Positions 42,711-53,125 of a stretch of DNA of 64,000 nt are shown here, one piece after another. Every line of letters begins with the position of its first letter. Positions within the stretch are counted from its first letter, which is position 1. This stretch comes from Emydura subglobosa (taxonomy: Eukaryota > Chordata > Testudines > Chelidae). The notes below the pieces were generated by a model, which saw nothing but the letters and a program-made list of their open reading frames with translations, searched no databases and was not told the DNA's origin. A program made the position numbers and the translations under genes. The stretch is from the NCBI GenBank assembly GCA_007922225.1, contig ML679968.1, forward strand, positions 9,294,399-9,358,398, given 5' to 3'.

Positions 42711-42874
42711 GGGCCCCCACATGGGGGGGGGGGGGGGGGAGAGAAGGGTACCCTTTACTGGGGACTGGAGGCCCTGGGGGGCTGGCCCCAGCTGCAAGCC
42801 CCATGAGTATGTGTGTGGGAGGGGGCCCAAGTTACAAGTTTGTACTGAGCCTGAAAAAATTATGTTTGGACCCT
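42711..42874 (+). repeat. Unnamed repeat, copy 2, inserted into CR1
   Basis: Opposite orientation to 41251-41463. It starts GGGCCCCCACATGGGGGG and includes a G-run at 42723-42740. It ends TACAAGTTTGTACTGAGCC, TGAAAAAATTATGTTTGGACCCT. It lies between CTGAAAGGCA and CTGTCAGGTG of the CR1, which are normally adjacent. This gives one clear insertion edge and shows that the repeat is mobile. Confidence 0.7.
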
Positions 42875-42946
42875 GCTGTCAGGTGCTTCTTCAACCTGTT
42901 CTTAAAAACCTCCAATGATGTGGATTCCACAACTTCACTTGGAAGC

Positions 42947-43640
42947 AGTAGTGGGGTTCATTTGCTATTTGAGTGCCCCCTTGTGGCTGCATTTGTGGAC
43001 CAACTCTGCACAGTCTGATGCCTCCTTCCTTCAATCAGGGTTGTGGCCCCTCTTGCTCTCTAAGAATTGCAGAGCTTCCTCTCCATGGCTTGGATTTCCA
43101 GCCAGGTCACTATACATTTTTCACCTTCCGGGATAATAAAGTCTCACCAGACTAGCTGTGTGGATGCCATTCTAGGCAGTCTTCCAATTCCAGACTGCCA
43201 CTTTCCCAGTATCTGATGGGCTCAGGCCTGCCTCCTACTCTGGGTCCCAGCTCAGGGACCTGAGGTCTGCACCATCCCAACTCTTACTGCTGTTTCCCTG
43301 AGCTTTTCTCTGCCTTGTGCAGGCTTCTTTTATCACCACCCCTCAGGGTAAAGTCCTTCCCTCAGAGTCAGGACTTTTGCTACTTTCTGGTTTCCACCTT
43401 CTCACCTCACTGGGTCCAGAGAGTGCTGCAGACCTCCACATGTCAGCACCTTCTGTTGTCACTTCCTGGTTTTATATAATCTCCCACATTCTCCTGCCCA
43501 GATGGGCTCTGTCTTCAGTTAGTTTTTGTCAGTCAAGCCTAAATCTCCTCCCAGGTGCAGCCTAGTAGGTTAGTTAGCCCTTCTGAGCCACCTTAACACC
43601 TTCAGGGATGGTGTGGTGTAGGTTGAGCCAACACATCACA
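42947..43640 (-). repeat. Solo LTR inserted into CR1
   Basis: 694 bp flanked by GAAGC (42942-42946) and AAAGC (43641-43645), a 5-bp target duplication with one mismatch. Read on the minus strand it starts TGTGATGTGTTGGCTCAACC and has a TATA-like ATTATATAAAACC at about 43469-43481, about 160 bases into the element, as in a U3 region. The far end reads ...CCACTACT instead of the usual CA. No coding frame. Assigned as a solo LTR on structure, not on a known family. Confidence 0.7.
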
Positions 43641-44120
43641 AAAGCCTGTTTCAGAGTTTAACTACCCTTAGAGTTATTATAAAGGGATTCCTAATATCTA
43701 ACCAAAGTTGTCCTTTCTGCAGATTAAGCCCATTACTTCTTTTTTCCTATCTTCAGTGGACATGGAGAGCAATTGATCACTGTCCTCTTTATAACAGAAC
43801 TTGACATATCAGGTCCCTCAGTCTTTTTTTTTTCTCAAGACTAAACATGCCCAGTTTTTAAAAACCTTTCCTCATAGATCAGTCTGTTTAAACCTTTTCT
43901 CATTTTTGTTGCTCTCCTCTGGGCTTTCTCCAGTTTGTCCACATCTTTCCTAAAGTGTGGTACTCAGAATTGGACACAATACTCCAGCTGAGGCCTCGCT
44001 AGTGCCAAGTAGAGTGGTACTGTTAACTCCCATGTGTTATATATGACACTTCTGTTAATAGACCCCAGAATAATATTAGCCTTTTCTGAGGCTGCATCAC
44101 ATTGTTGACTCATATTCAAT

Positions 44121-44943
44121 AAACCATGGCACTTTGCACAGGTGAATTAGTGAGATCAGAATTTCTTCACCAGTGAAGTGGAACTGAGTATACTCTGTAA
44201 GTATAGTAAAATATTTTACTGCAGAGTATTAGGGGGAAAAATCTTTAAAATAACAGAAATATCAACAGTAGCCCTTGGTTGAGGCAGCAGGGTTCAGTCT
44301 AGTAGAAAGGTGCAAGAGTCTGCAGACTGTGTTTTTACCTTTGGTTAAACCAAAAAATAAATTAAAAACTACACAAATAATTGAATAAAGGATGATAAGA
44401 TGCTTGCTATAAGGGAAATATAGTTTGCACTGTCTGCTGCTTTTTCAGGTTTGGCAGATTTGTGTGGGTTTAATTAGTTGTGCATTGCTATTTCCATAAA
44501 CATTCTGTTGGCACATATGTACTGTTTAACTCATACCTAGTCTATGACCAAATCTGATTTTCCATTGACAGGCTGCTGCTGAGTTTTGGTTTTTTTTGGT
44601 ATCTATCATGATTCTCGGTTTGGTGGTCCAATAAAAAATGAGTTTCCCAGTGACTACTTTACTTAGTATAATGTAGGCCAGCATGTGACTAAGATTGCTT
44701 ATCTTGTACATCATGCTAATCTTTGGCTTCAGCTACAGGCTCTGAGCAGCTTTGCTAGGCCAGATTCTCAAATGGTGTACATGAAACAGCTCAGAGGAGC
44801 TATGCCAGTTTATGCTGGCTGAGGATCTTGCCTTATAGTTTAAATGTATATTAGTAATGTGTATTGAATTAACCTTGGATTACACATTACTTGAAAAATA
44901 TTATCTGTATCATAAATGTCACAGATGTAAGTATACAATGCTT
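44121..44943. other. Unannotated sequence with a MITE remnant
   Basis: 44757-44840 (CCAGATTCTCAAATGGTG, then TATGCCAGTTTATGCTGGC) resembles a small palindromic MITE. The remainder is unassigned. Confidence 0.4.
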
Positions 44944-45655
44944 GACACTGTCTTCTTATCACTATTACTTTGGGTTCAACCAGGACTCTTTTTTTTCAGG
45001 GTCTGTGAGCAGTGGAACATGCATAATTTTTCGAGGATAGTAGCTCTAGTTTTATACAGTGCTATGGAATAACACCTTTAATACCTATGGTACTTTGTCT
45101 TTTGGTAACGAGCATGTGCAGATCTAAGATCAGAATTACAGACCTTTATATGACATGGGAAGTTGAATTATTAGTAGAAGAAATAGCAGTCTTTCTTCTT
45201 CCAAATTAAACCTTAATACTAAAGCTCCTAGCCTATACATAGTTTCATGTTTGAATAGCCACATATTTGTCATTTGTCAAGCATTCTCATCATCATGTTT
45301 AACACACTTTTATTTATTCACCACTTTTAGATTTAAGCAGATATTAAAACAATGCTAATTCATAGATATATATGAATATATTCATATATATATTTGGAAG
45401 AACAAAGACTGCTATTTCTTCTACTGATAATTCAACTTCCCAGGTCATATAAAGGTCTGTAATTCTGATCTTTGATCTGCACGTACTCGTTACCAAAAGA
45501 CGAAATACTATAGGTATTAAAGGTGTTATTCCATAGCACTGTATAAAACTAGAGCTACTATCCTTGAAAAATTATGCATGTTCCAGTGTTCACAGACCCT
45601 GAAAAAAAGAGTCCTGGTTGGACCCAAAGTAATAGTGATAAGAAGACAGAGTGTC
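44944..45655. repeat. Large inverted repeat (265-bp arms, 184-bp spacer)
   Basis: The left arm, 44944-45206, and the right arm, 45391-45655, are near-identical when one is reversed, about 95% by eye over 263-265 bases. Differences include ACT inserted/deleted at the outer end (GACACTGTC versus GACACTCTGTC), one fewer T in a T-run, and a dozen substitutions. The spacer, 45207-45390, is AT-rich and contains ATATATATGAATATATTCATATATATAT-type sequence, itself palindromic. No coding frame and no match to a family I know. A (TG)n array begins seven bases after the right arm. Confidence 0.93.
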
Positions 45656-45659
45656 TATA

Positions 45660-45662
<3 letters not shown>

Positions 45663-45697
<35 letters not shown>
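45663..45697. repeat. (TG)n microsatellite
   Basis: About 17 uninterrupted TG units next to the right arm of the inverted repeat. Likely length-polymorphic. Confidence 0.97.
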
Positions 45698-45700
<3 letters not shown>

Positions 45701-45971
45701 TACATAGCCTTAAGAAATTCAGAATCAATTAATATTTACATTTGCATGACTTCAAAAGGTATTCACTTTTTTGCCTTGTTACATATGTACACTGATTTCA
45801 TAATTTGTATGGAAATCGTAATTTTGCATGTCCATATTTTTCTGCAGTTAAAATCTCCAGCTTAATGTTTGTTTAATTTGTTTTTAAATGTTACATTTTA
45901 AAAGAACAGAAGTATGAAGAAGAATTATATTTATATATAACATAAATAAGTAGGCATTGATGTTTTGGACA

Positions 45972-46011
45972 ATGCATGTCATTTCATAGTCATGCATGTC
46001 ATTTCATAGTC
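45972..46011. repeat. Perfect 20-bp tandem duplication
   Basis: ATGCATGTCATTTCATAGTC occurs twice back to back (45972-45991 and 45992-46011). It is a small local duplication with no known role. Confidence 0.95.
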
Positions 46012-46334
46012 TCAAACTTTATGCCCCATCACTACTGCCAACTGAAAGGTGGGAGCGGGGAGTCTGTAATACAATGTGGATATCTAACTGTGATGGTGTT
46101 TCTTCATGATCTTTTCAGTCAACCTGAGCAGTGGCCTTTCAGAAGCAGAAGCACTGCCACTTGGCTGAAGATGCAAGAGAAATACAGGTCTAAGTCATGT
46201 GGGTCATTGGCCAAACCTGCCGACTGTTTGTAGCTCGTTGTGATCACAGACAGCCCTAACTGTTTGTTTAATTCACAATGCAGATTAAGTTGAACAAGTG
46301 GAATTTTATTAAATCCTGTGACCTGTTTTTCCAT

Positions 46335-46445
46335 AGGCTGGAAGCAATAGAGCCATAACTCCCTGCATTCCCAGGGTTCCTGTTACCCCATCCTCAAGGG
46401 AACATGGACACTCTGATTCCAGTTCCACTGATCATGATACTATTC
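46335..46445. repeat. Direct repeat A, left copy
   Basis: ATAACTCCCTGCATTCCCAG, then CAAGGGAACATGGACACTCTGATTCCAGTTCCACTGAT (split) is similar to the segment at 47850-47945. Both are in the same orientation and bracket the gypsy integrase relic, so they could be remnants of its LTRs. Only about 90 bases match, so this is uncertain. Confidence 0.4.
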
Positions 46446-47144
46446 TCTATTTTACAAACATTTTAATATAAACATTAAAACCAAATAATTGTGACCCAGA
46501 CTCCACCCCACCATGTCCCTTTGGCCAGAAGGTACTACTACATAGCTGAGCTGGAGTCTAATCTTTATCACAGACTCAACTGGTTACATAGTTTTTGAGA
46601 TAGTGTGGTTTCCTCAACAGGTGGCCACACTGGGATTCACCTGTCTGTCTCCCTGTCACTTGTCTCAGAATCTAGCAAATTATTTCTCTGTGGAGTCTCC
46701 TCCCTCCTTGTGGGGCTGTTCTCTGTCTCTCCATTTTGTGGTGGTCTCTGTAAGCTCTTTCTTGGTGTAGTCTGCTCTCAAGAGGGCCTCCTATTCCTTC
46801 AGATCACTTGTCCCTCTTGCTTAGTCACCTCATATGACCTGATGCCACTGTAGTCCTCATGCTCCTTTAGTCCACTCCTTCTGACATCTCTCTAATGGTT
46901 GGATCCTCCCAGGAGTGCCTGCCTCCAGGGCCAGGAGGGCCTTAGCTGACTCGTCATACTCTAGTGTCTACTTTCTCTGATTGTTGGCCATCTCCTCTTG
47001 GCAACGTCGCTATCCTTCTGGCTGCAACAGGTCTTACTTCATTGGTAATATGGTTTTGATCCTTCATCCTATCAGTGCCTGCTCTGGCTTGTTTTGACAC
47101 CACTGTGATGGGGTATTTCTGTGTGTGCCAAAAATGTTAACAAA
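46446..47144. other. Unassigned, probably internal to the gypsy relic
   Basis: Pyrimidine-rich, with CTCC and CTCT words. It may be antisense gag-pol spacer or LTR sequence, but I see no recognisable domain. Confidence 0.35.
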
Positions 47145-47650
47145 GGGACTGAAGCAGAAGAAACAGTCCCATATAACAGTCTCTTAGCTGTTTTCACAGC
47201 TGATTTCAGCTTACCATTACTCTGTGGGTATGTTGGAGAAGAGGTTTGATGGTCAAACTCCCATTTGCATGATAAGTCCTTGAATTTTTACCAAGGCAAA
47301 GGGAGATCTGTTGTCAGTGAATAGAGTGTGCAGAATGCTATATCTTGCAAAGTGGGCCCTCAGTCTGCCAATCACTGGCTTGCTGCTTGTATCAGGCAGA
47401 GCATCAACCTCCCATAAATATGAATGATATTTCACTGTAATCAAGTATTGCTTTTCATTGAAGGTAAATAAATCTGCTCCCATCTTTTCCAATGGTTAGT
47501 GGGCAGCTTATGTGTGGTAACAGAGAGTCTTTTTCTGCTTGCTGTTATCCCACAACTGGCAGGTGTCACACTCTCTTTTATCAAGAATGAAAGTTGAGTA
47601 TTCATTCCTGGCCAATAAACACACACTTGAGTCAAAGGCAGTGTCAATGC
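47145..47650 (-). pseudogene. Ty3/gypsy integrase relic
   Basis: The minus strand reads a zinc-binding-type start (VCVYWPGMNTQLS, about 47600-47640), then after a frame change GADLFTFNEKQYLITVKYHS (47420-47480) with the first catalytic D. Next comes FARYSILHTLFTDNRSPFA (47300-47355) with the second D. Beyond a stop, PTYPQSNGKLKSAVKTAK lies at about 47170-47235. The third catalytic residue, normally E in an NGKxE block, reads K here. Stops and at least one frameshift make it inactive. The rest of pol is not seen. Confidence 0.85.
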
Positions 47651-47849
47651 CTAGGCATGAATTTTTTACATGGTGGCCTTACCTAATGGGTGGAGACAAC
47701 AGCTCTCTCTCCTCAATATATGACACATAGTTAATCTTTAATTTTGAAATATGGTTCTGTTCCTACTGGTACTTGTCTTTTTGTCTTCTCAACACCATGC
47801 TCTCCTGACTGCCTGTAGCTGGATGTCATTTTCTGTAGCTTTATTGTTT

Positions 47850-47945
47850 TCAGCCTAACTCCCTGTGATCCATTTCCCTGATGTTCCATCAATAACAGTT
47901 CCTCCAGAAACATGAGCACTCTCACTCCAGTTCCACTGATTTTGA
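47850..47945. repeat. Direct repeat A, right copy
   Basis: CTAACTCCCTGTGATCCATT, then AAACATGAGCACTCTCACTC and CAGTTCCACTGATTTTGATTA, matches the segment at 46335-46445 in part. See that entry for the LTR reading. Confidence 0.4.
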
Positions 47946-48119
47946 TTAATGCTGCAGGTTTATTACAGTGGGAAAAATGTCTCTTATAGGATGATTTTCC
48001 CTTTTGTCTGTGACATTTTTCTGTGTCCCTGACTCACCATGCTGTGGCATCTCCTGTCTTCCTGTTCTGGGCATTGTGACTGTCACATGGGGTTGCAGCA
48101 ACATTCAGGTTTGACCCTC

Positions 48120-48580
48120 TGTCATGGGCAGCGGGGAGCTGAAGTGGGACAGGCCAAACTTAAGTACAGGTGATGCGACCGACACACCAGGTCACAGCAC
48201 GGCTCAGGTTTGGCCTGCCCAACCTTCCATCTTAGGGTGGGGGGGGGGGGGGAGAATCGGAGCAGTGGTGAGACCCTGTGTGCTAGGATGCAATGTCAGG
48301 AGTGGGGTGCCAGGTCCAGCCACATGGGATTCAGGAGCTGTGGCTGCAGTGGGAGCACAGAGCGCCAGGCCCTGCCCCCTGGGTTACAGGAGCCACAGAA
48401 ACTATCACTCCAGGGTGAGTGCAGGGCAGGGTCGCCTTGCTGCTCCCCGCCTCCAGCATCCCTTTGACAGCAGGCCGGGATTAGGGCTGCAGTGCCAGGT
48501 ATGGAGGAGGCTCCTGTGGGTGGTGGGGGAGGGATTTTTATCCAAAATCAGGGAGCAGTCATAGTAAATACAATTAACCT
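48120..48580. repeat. GC-rich repeat with a long G-run
   Basis: GC-rich island within AT-rich DNA, with a run of about 17 G at 48237-48253. Its right flank, GTGACTTTTACTAAATGTAC, resembles a word I associate with widespread turtle repeats. Two open frames (146 and 85 codons) are overlapping low-complexity translations, not genes. Confidence 0.4.
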
Positions 48581-50704
48581 GTGACTTTTACTAAATGTAC
48601 AAGTGCTCTGTGATTTTTTTTGAGAAATTGCATATCAAATCTGCATCAAATTGCAAATCAAAGCCATCAAATCATGATGCATCTATTGGTGTGGAAGTCA
48701 CTGTTGGGTCCTATTCAAGTGTTAATCTGTCATGCGTTTTGCCATATCGTTTTCCTCTCTGTCCAGTACAGGATGCCCATTTATATTAGCTTCTCTTTTT
48801 CTCTGTTCATCTTCACCTGCCCCCACATCAATACAGCTAGTCTCAAACTAGCGAGTACTGACCCCATACTTTTTCAAGGGAGACTTCCACAGAGTTGGGG
48901 ACAGTAAACAGTATGGTGTGTGAATGCTGCTGTCATCTCTGCATAGTTCCACCCCATTTCTACCCGGTTTGACTCCCCTTTGCCTGAATAAGTGCAGTTG
49001 TCTATCAGGCTTTATGATCTCTGTACTCTTAATTAAAATCTCTCTTCCATAGATATCTCTACTTTCCCTCTCCCAAGTTTTTCTTCAGCTGCTTGGAAAT
49101 CTTGAGCCAACACTTTCTTATCATTTTATTCAGTGTAACAATTGTAGCTTGAATCACAACTGACATTTGTTAAAAATGGCTGAGTGAATCTTACTAAGAG
49201 CTGTAAATCAAATATCATTTGATAAAACAAATGTATACCACATGTCACATGATCAGAAGAAAATTTCTCTTCTTTTTTGGTTAGTGGGAGCTTGGAAATT
49301 AAACATTTTTTAACCATGAGATCTGTTAAATTCAGAGATAATCTCCCAACAGAAACAACAGAAGTTCCATTACTTGGGTCATGTCAAACTATTGAACAAA
49401 GAGTTATAAATACAACATCAGAAACAATTCTGCAGAGGTAGTGTGAACCATATTGCCCTTAGTTTTGTTCCATATATTTTTCATGTATTTATGAAATAAG
49501 TTAAAACAAGGTGAAGACATATCTTTTCCTCTTCTTCCTCTTCAAAGAAATCCAGATGAAGAAACAACCAGTGATTTAAAATGAAACCATGAACTTAAAC
49601 AAGACTAAATACTATTGAACAGATTGATCCATGCCATCCCAATTTATTCCTGCTCCTTTTTGAGATGAAAGATTATCATTAATAAGGGGGTTTTCACATT
49701 ATCCTACATTGCACATTACTTGAATTAGACTAAATACTCAAAGAATGACATATCACTGATGAAATAACACTAATTTTGTGATGTTAATACAGTAGCTATC
49801 TAAATAAAAGATAAGGAAAGTATTAGATATATTATAGTGCATTTGTTTCAACTCCAATATCATGCGTGGAAATACTGGATTCTTGGTGTGTATGTGTTTT
49901 TCATGTACAATTAACATCTACTAGTATGTTGCTGTCTGTGCACACGACAGAGAGACAACAGGATGTAAATAATTATTACAAAGACAAGGAAATGAACTAA
50001 CGCTAACAGCCATTTTTGCTCTGATGTATTAAAAATCCATGATCTCAATGTAATAATAGAAAAAAGAAAATTTGTCATATAAATGAGCTCACTCCAGGCA
50101 AATACATAGCCAAGAATAAATATATTTGCAATGCTTAATCAGCTCCTTATAATAAGAGATGTGATTTTTGTGGTGAATCACTTTTTGTTTTTCCTCATTC
50201 AGAAATTATTTTTTATTGCTGGTTCGGTGTAAAGTGGGTTTTTAATTGACAAAACATGACATCCTTAATGGAAAGAACCTACTACATTATCTATCCAGTG
50301 ACTACAGAATTAGTTATTTTTAATGTTGACATGCAGTGCTGGTTGGAATTCAAGAGTGCTACCAATAGGACTTAGTAAATATAAAGCTGTGGAAATTATG
50401 GACCCTAAGTAAAAGATTTTAGTAATTTCTGGATCTCACTTCTTTAAGCATGGTATTAAGCAGACATTACAAGACCTAAAATTTCACCTTCTTTTAAAAA
50501 AATATAATTTGATGAAGGCAAATTTGAATTTTAATTTAAAAAAAAAAATCTTTCTGAGAAATTTTAAAGATAATGGATTCTGTATTAACAACATGCCACA
50601 ATGATTGTACTCTACTAGCAGTGTGCCATATAGCCCGCAGAGAGAGCACAAGTAACCTAGTAAATTGTATTTTTCTAGCTGTGGTGTGACATCATAGATG
50701 AAAT
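48581..50704. other. Unannotated sequence
   Basis: AT-rich, no gene or clear repeat recognised. Confidence 0.4.
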
Positions 50705-50890
50705 CACAATTCTGAACTATATGAACCTGGCTGTTTGCCAGAAGCTGGGAATGGATGACGGGATGGATCACTTGATGATTACCTGTTCTATTCTCTGAAG
50801 AACCTGGTATTGGCCACTGTTGGAAGACATGATGCTTGGCTAGATGAACCATTTGTCTGACTCAGTATAGCCATTCTTATGTTCTGATGA
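50705..50890 (+). mobile_element. CR1 LINE 3' tail
   Basis: TTTGCCAGAAGCTGGGAATG, GGATGGATCACTTGATGATT and ATGATGCTTGGCTAGATGAACC form the CR1 3' UTR. It ends at about TATAGCCATTCTTATGTTCTGA. Only the tail is present. Confidence 0.85.
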
Positions 50891-50944
50891 ATGCAATAAG
50901 GTGTAAATTTTTGACAGTGAGGTTAATTAACCATTGGAACAATT

Positions 50945-52510
50945 TCATAGAGTCTAAGGCCAGAAGGAACCATTATGATTATCTAATCATAATATAGCAC
51001 AACCTGTGGAACTTCCCCAAAATAATTCCTAGAGTATATCTCTTAAAAAAAAATCAGATCTTGATTTAAAATGTGTCAGTGATGGAGAATCCACCATGAC
51101 CTTTTGTAAATTATTCCAAAGGTTAATTACTCTCACCGTTAAAAACTTACATCTTGTTTCCATCCTGAATTTGTCTAGCTTCAATTTCCAGCCCTTGGAT
51201 TGTGTTATACCATTTTTTTTTGCTAGATTGAAGAGCCCATTTTTACATATTGGTTCCTCATGTAGATACTTACAGACTGTAATCAAGCCACCATTTAACT
51301 TTGTTTGGTAAGCTAAAGAAATGGAGCTCTGTTCTTCATTATAAGTCATGTTTTCTAATTCTTAAATCATTCTTGTGGCTCTTGTCTGAAACTTCACCAA
51401 TTTATCAACATCCTTGAATTGCGGGTACCAGAACTGGACACAGTATTCCAGAACTGGTCACACCAGAGCTAAATAAGGAGAGAAAATCCTTCTACTCTTA
51501 CTCAAGATTCACCTGTTTATGCATCCCAGGATCACGTAAGTTCTTTTGGCCACAGCATCACACTGGGGGCTCATGTTCAGATGATTATCCACCATGACTT
51601 GCAAATCTTTTTCAGAATAATTGCTTCCTAGGATAGAGTTCCCCATCCAGTAAGTATAGCCTACATTCTTTGTTCTGAGATGTATACATTTAGCCATGTT
51701 AAAATACATATTATTTGTTTGCACCCAGTTTACGAAGTGATACAGGTTGTTCTGCATCAGAGATCTGTCCTCTTCATAATTTACTACTCTCAAAGTCTTT
51801 GTATCAACTGCAAACTTTATAAGTGATGATTTATATTTCCTTGTAAGCCATTGATTAAAAATATTAACTAGAAAGGGTCCAAGAACAAATTCCTGTTGGA
51901 CCACTCTAGAAACACACCTGATCTATAGTGATTCCTCCATTTACAACTACATTTTGAGAGCTATCAGTTATCCAGTTTTGAATCCATTTAATTAATGTGC
52001 AATGTTAATTTTGTACTGTTATAATTTTTAATCAAAATGTTGTATTGTACAAGTCAAATGCTGTACACAAGTACAAATATATTCCATCAACCTTATCAAC
52101 CTTATCAACCAAACTTGCTTCTCAACAGTGAAAGATATTTAGTTAGTTTGACAGGGCATATTTTCCATAAACGCATGTTGATGGGTATTAATATGATTGG
52201 CATCCTTTAAATTTTTATTATTCAGGTCCCATATCAGCTGCTCCATTATCTTGCTAGAGATCAATGTCTATCTGACAGCCTATAATTACCTGAGTCATCT
52301 CATTTACCCTTTTTAAATTCTGGCATGACATAAGCTTTCTTCCAGTCTTCTGGAACTTCCCCAGTGTTCCAAGACATATTGAAAATTAACATTAATGGTC
52401 CAGAGAGATTTTCAATCAGTTCTTTTAAAACTCTTGGATGCAAGTTATCTGGACCTGCTGATTTAAAAATGTCAAACTCTGATAGAGTGGCCCAACTGGA
52501 GTTTGACACC
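50945..52510 (-). mobile_element. CR1/L3-type LINE, ORF2 relic
   Basis: Minus-strand translation gives, in order from 52510 down: FKSAGPDNLHPRVLKELIEN and NTGEVPEDWKKAYVMPEFKK (52300-52480), QEFVLGPFLVNIFNQWLTRK (51840-51900), IKFAVDTKTLRVV, where the catalytic FADD-type motif reads FAVD, NMAKCIHLRTKNVGYTYWMG and SEKDLQVMVDN (51590-51720), and the C-terminal GWKLKLDKFRMETRCKFLTV (51060-51190). Stops and frame changes break it into three frames. It is close to the LINE at 10560-12640, in the opposite orientation. Confidence 0.88.
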
Positions 52511-52959
52511 TAACTTGCTTAGGTACTTTTGAAATCACACCAGGAATCTATTTGCATCTTTTGTACACCAAAATACCTTTGAAAATCTGTCCCTTAATAC
52601 TTAATCTCTGTTCAATTATTTTACTAGTAAGTAATATTAAATATGAGGTATCTTCCAGAATTGCAGTCTTTTACCTTATATGCAGATCATTACCACATTT
52701 GTTTGTTCCTAGGACTTTTGTATCCCTTTCATTCTATTACATTAAAAAAAAAAAAACCTCTTTGTGGTTTGATATTAGTTAATTACCTTGAACGATTTAC
52801 TGATTCATATTCAGTTTTTCTCTCATGTCCTCTTACCAACGTTGTTATCAACAGGAATAATAATGCGGTCACCATTGCTTCGTAGTTGTTCATATTAGTT
52901 TTCCTTATTGAGGCAATCTAGGTACAATCCTGGTACAGACTTTCTTCAGCAAATCTCTT
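52511..52959. other. Unannotated sequence
   Basis: AT-rich with an A-run at 52743-52755. Nothing recognised. Confidence 0.4.
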
Positions 52960-53125
52960 ATTTCTCTGTGACTCAGTTCCTATCTGTAACATGGGGAGAA
53001 TAATAATTATTTTCTCTTGTGTATTTATATTTAAACTCTTGGTGGTAGGAAATGTCTCTTAGTACATATAAAGCCTAGTACAGTAGGACTTCTAGGTGCT
53101 ATTGAAATACAAATAATAATAGTAG
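52960..53125 (+). repeat. MIR-like SINE, middle and tail
   Basis: TCTGTGACTCAGTTCCTATC, TGTAACATGGGGAGAATAAT, then AAAGCCTAGTACAGTAGGAC and GGTGCTATTGAAATACAAAT, AATAATAG is the body and 3' tail of the same SINE type as at 28539 and 34700. The tRNA head is missing. Confidence 0.75.

Larger units (their letters stand above)
42601..44120 (-). mobile_element. CR1 LINE, split by two later insertions
   Basis: Minus-strand CR1 3' end at 42601 (plus strand ATCATGGAATTATAGAAATG, GTTGGAAGGGACCTC). ORF2-derived sequence runs on to about 44120 (GGCCTCGCTAGTGCCAAGTA near 43993, GAGGCTGCATCACATTGTTG near 44088). Removing 42711-42874 and 42947-43640 restores the normal CR1 order, so both are nested insertions. 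Frames are broken by these and by many point changes. Confidence 0.85.

Noticed and set aside
42671..43018. 115-codon glycine-rich frame
   Set aside because: It crosses from CR1 into an inserted repeat and then into an LTR, and includes a translated G-run. It cannot be one gene.
45663..45697. (TG)n array as a functional element
   Set aside because: It is an ordinary microsatellite. Only its position next to the inverted repeat is notable.
48124..48564. 146-codon frame in GC-rich DNA
   Set aside because: Overlapping frames in a GC-rich repeat with a long G-run. Low-complexity translation and no family features.
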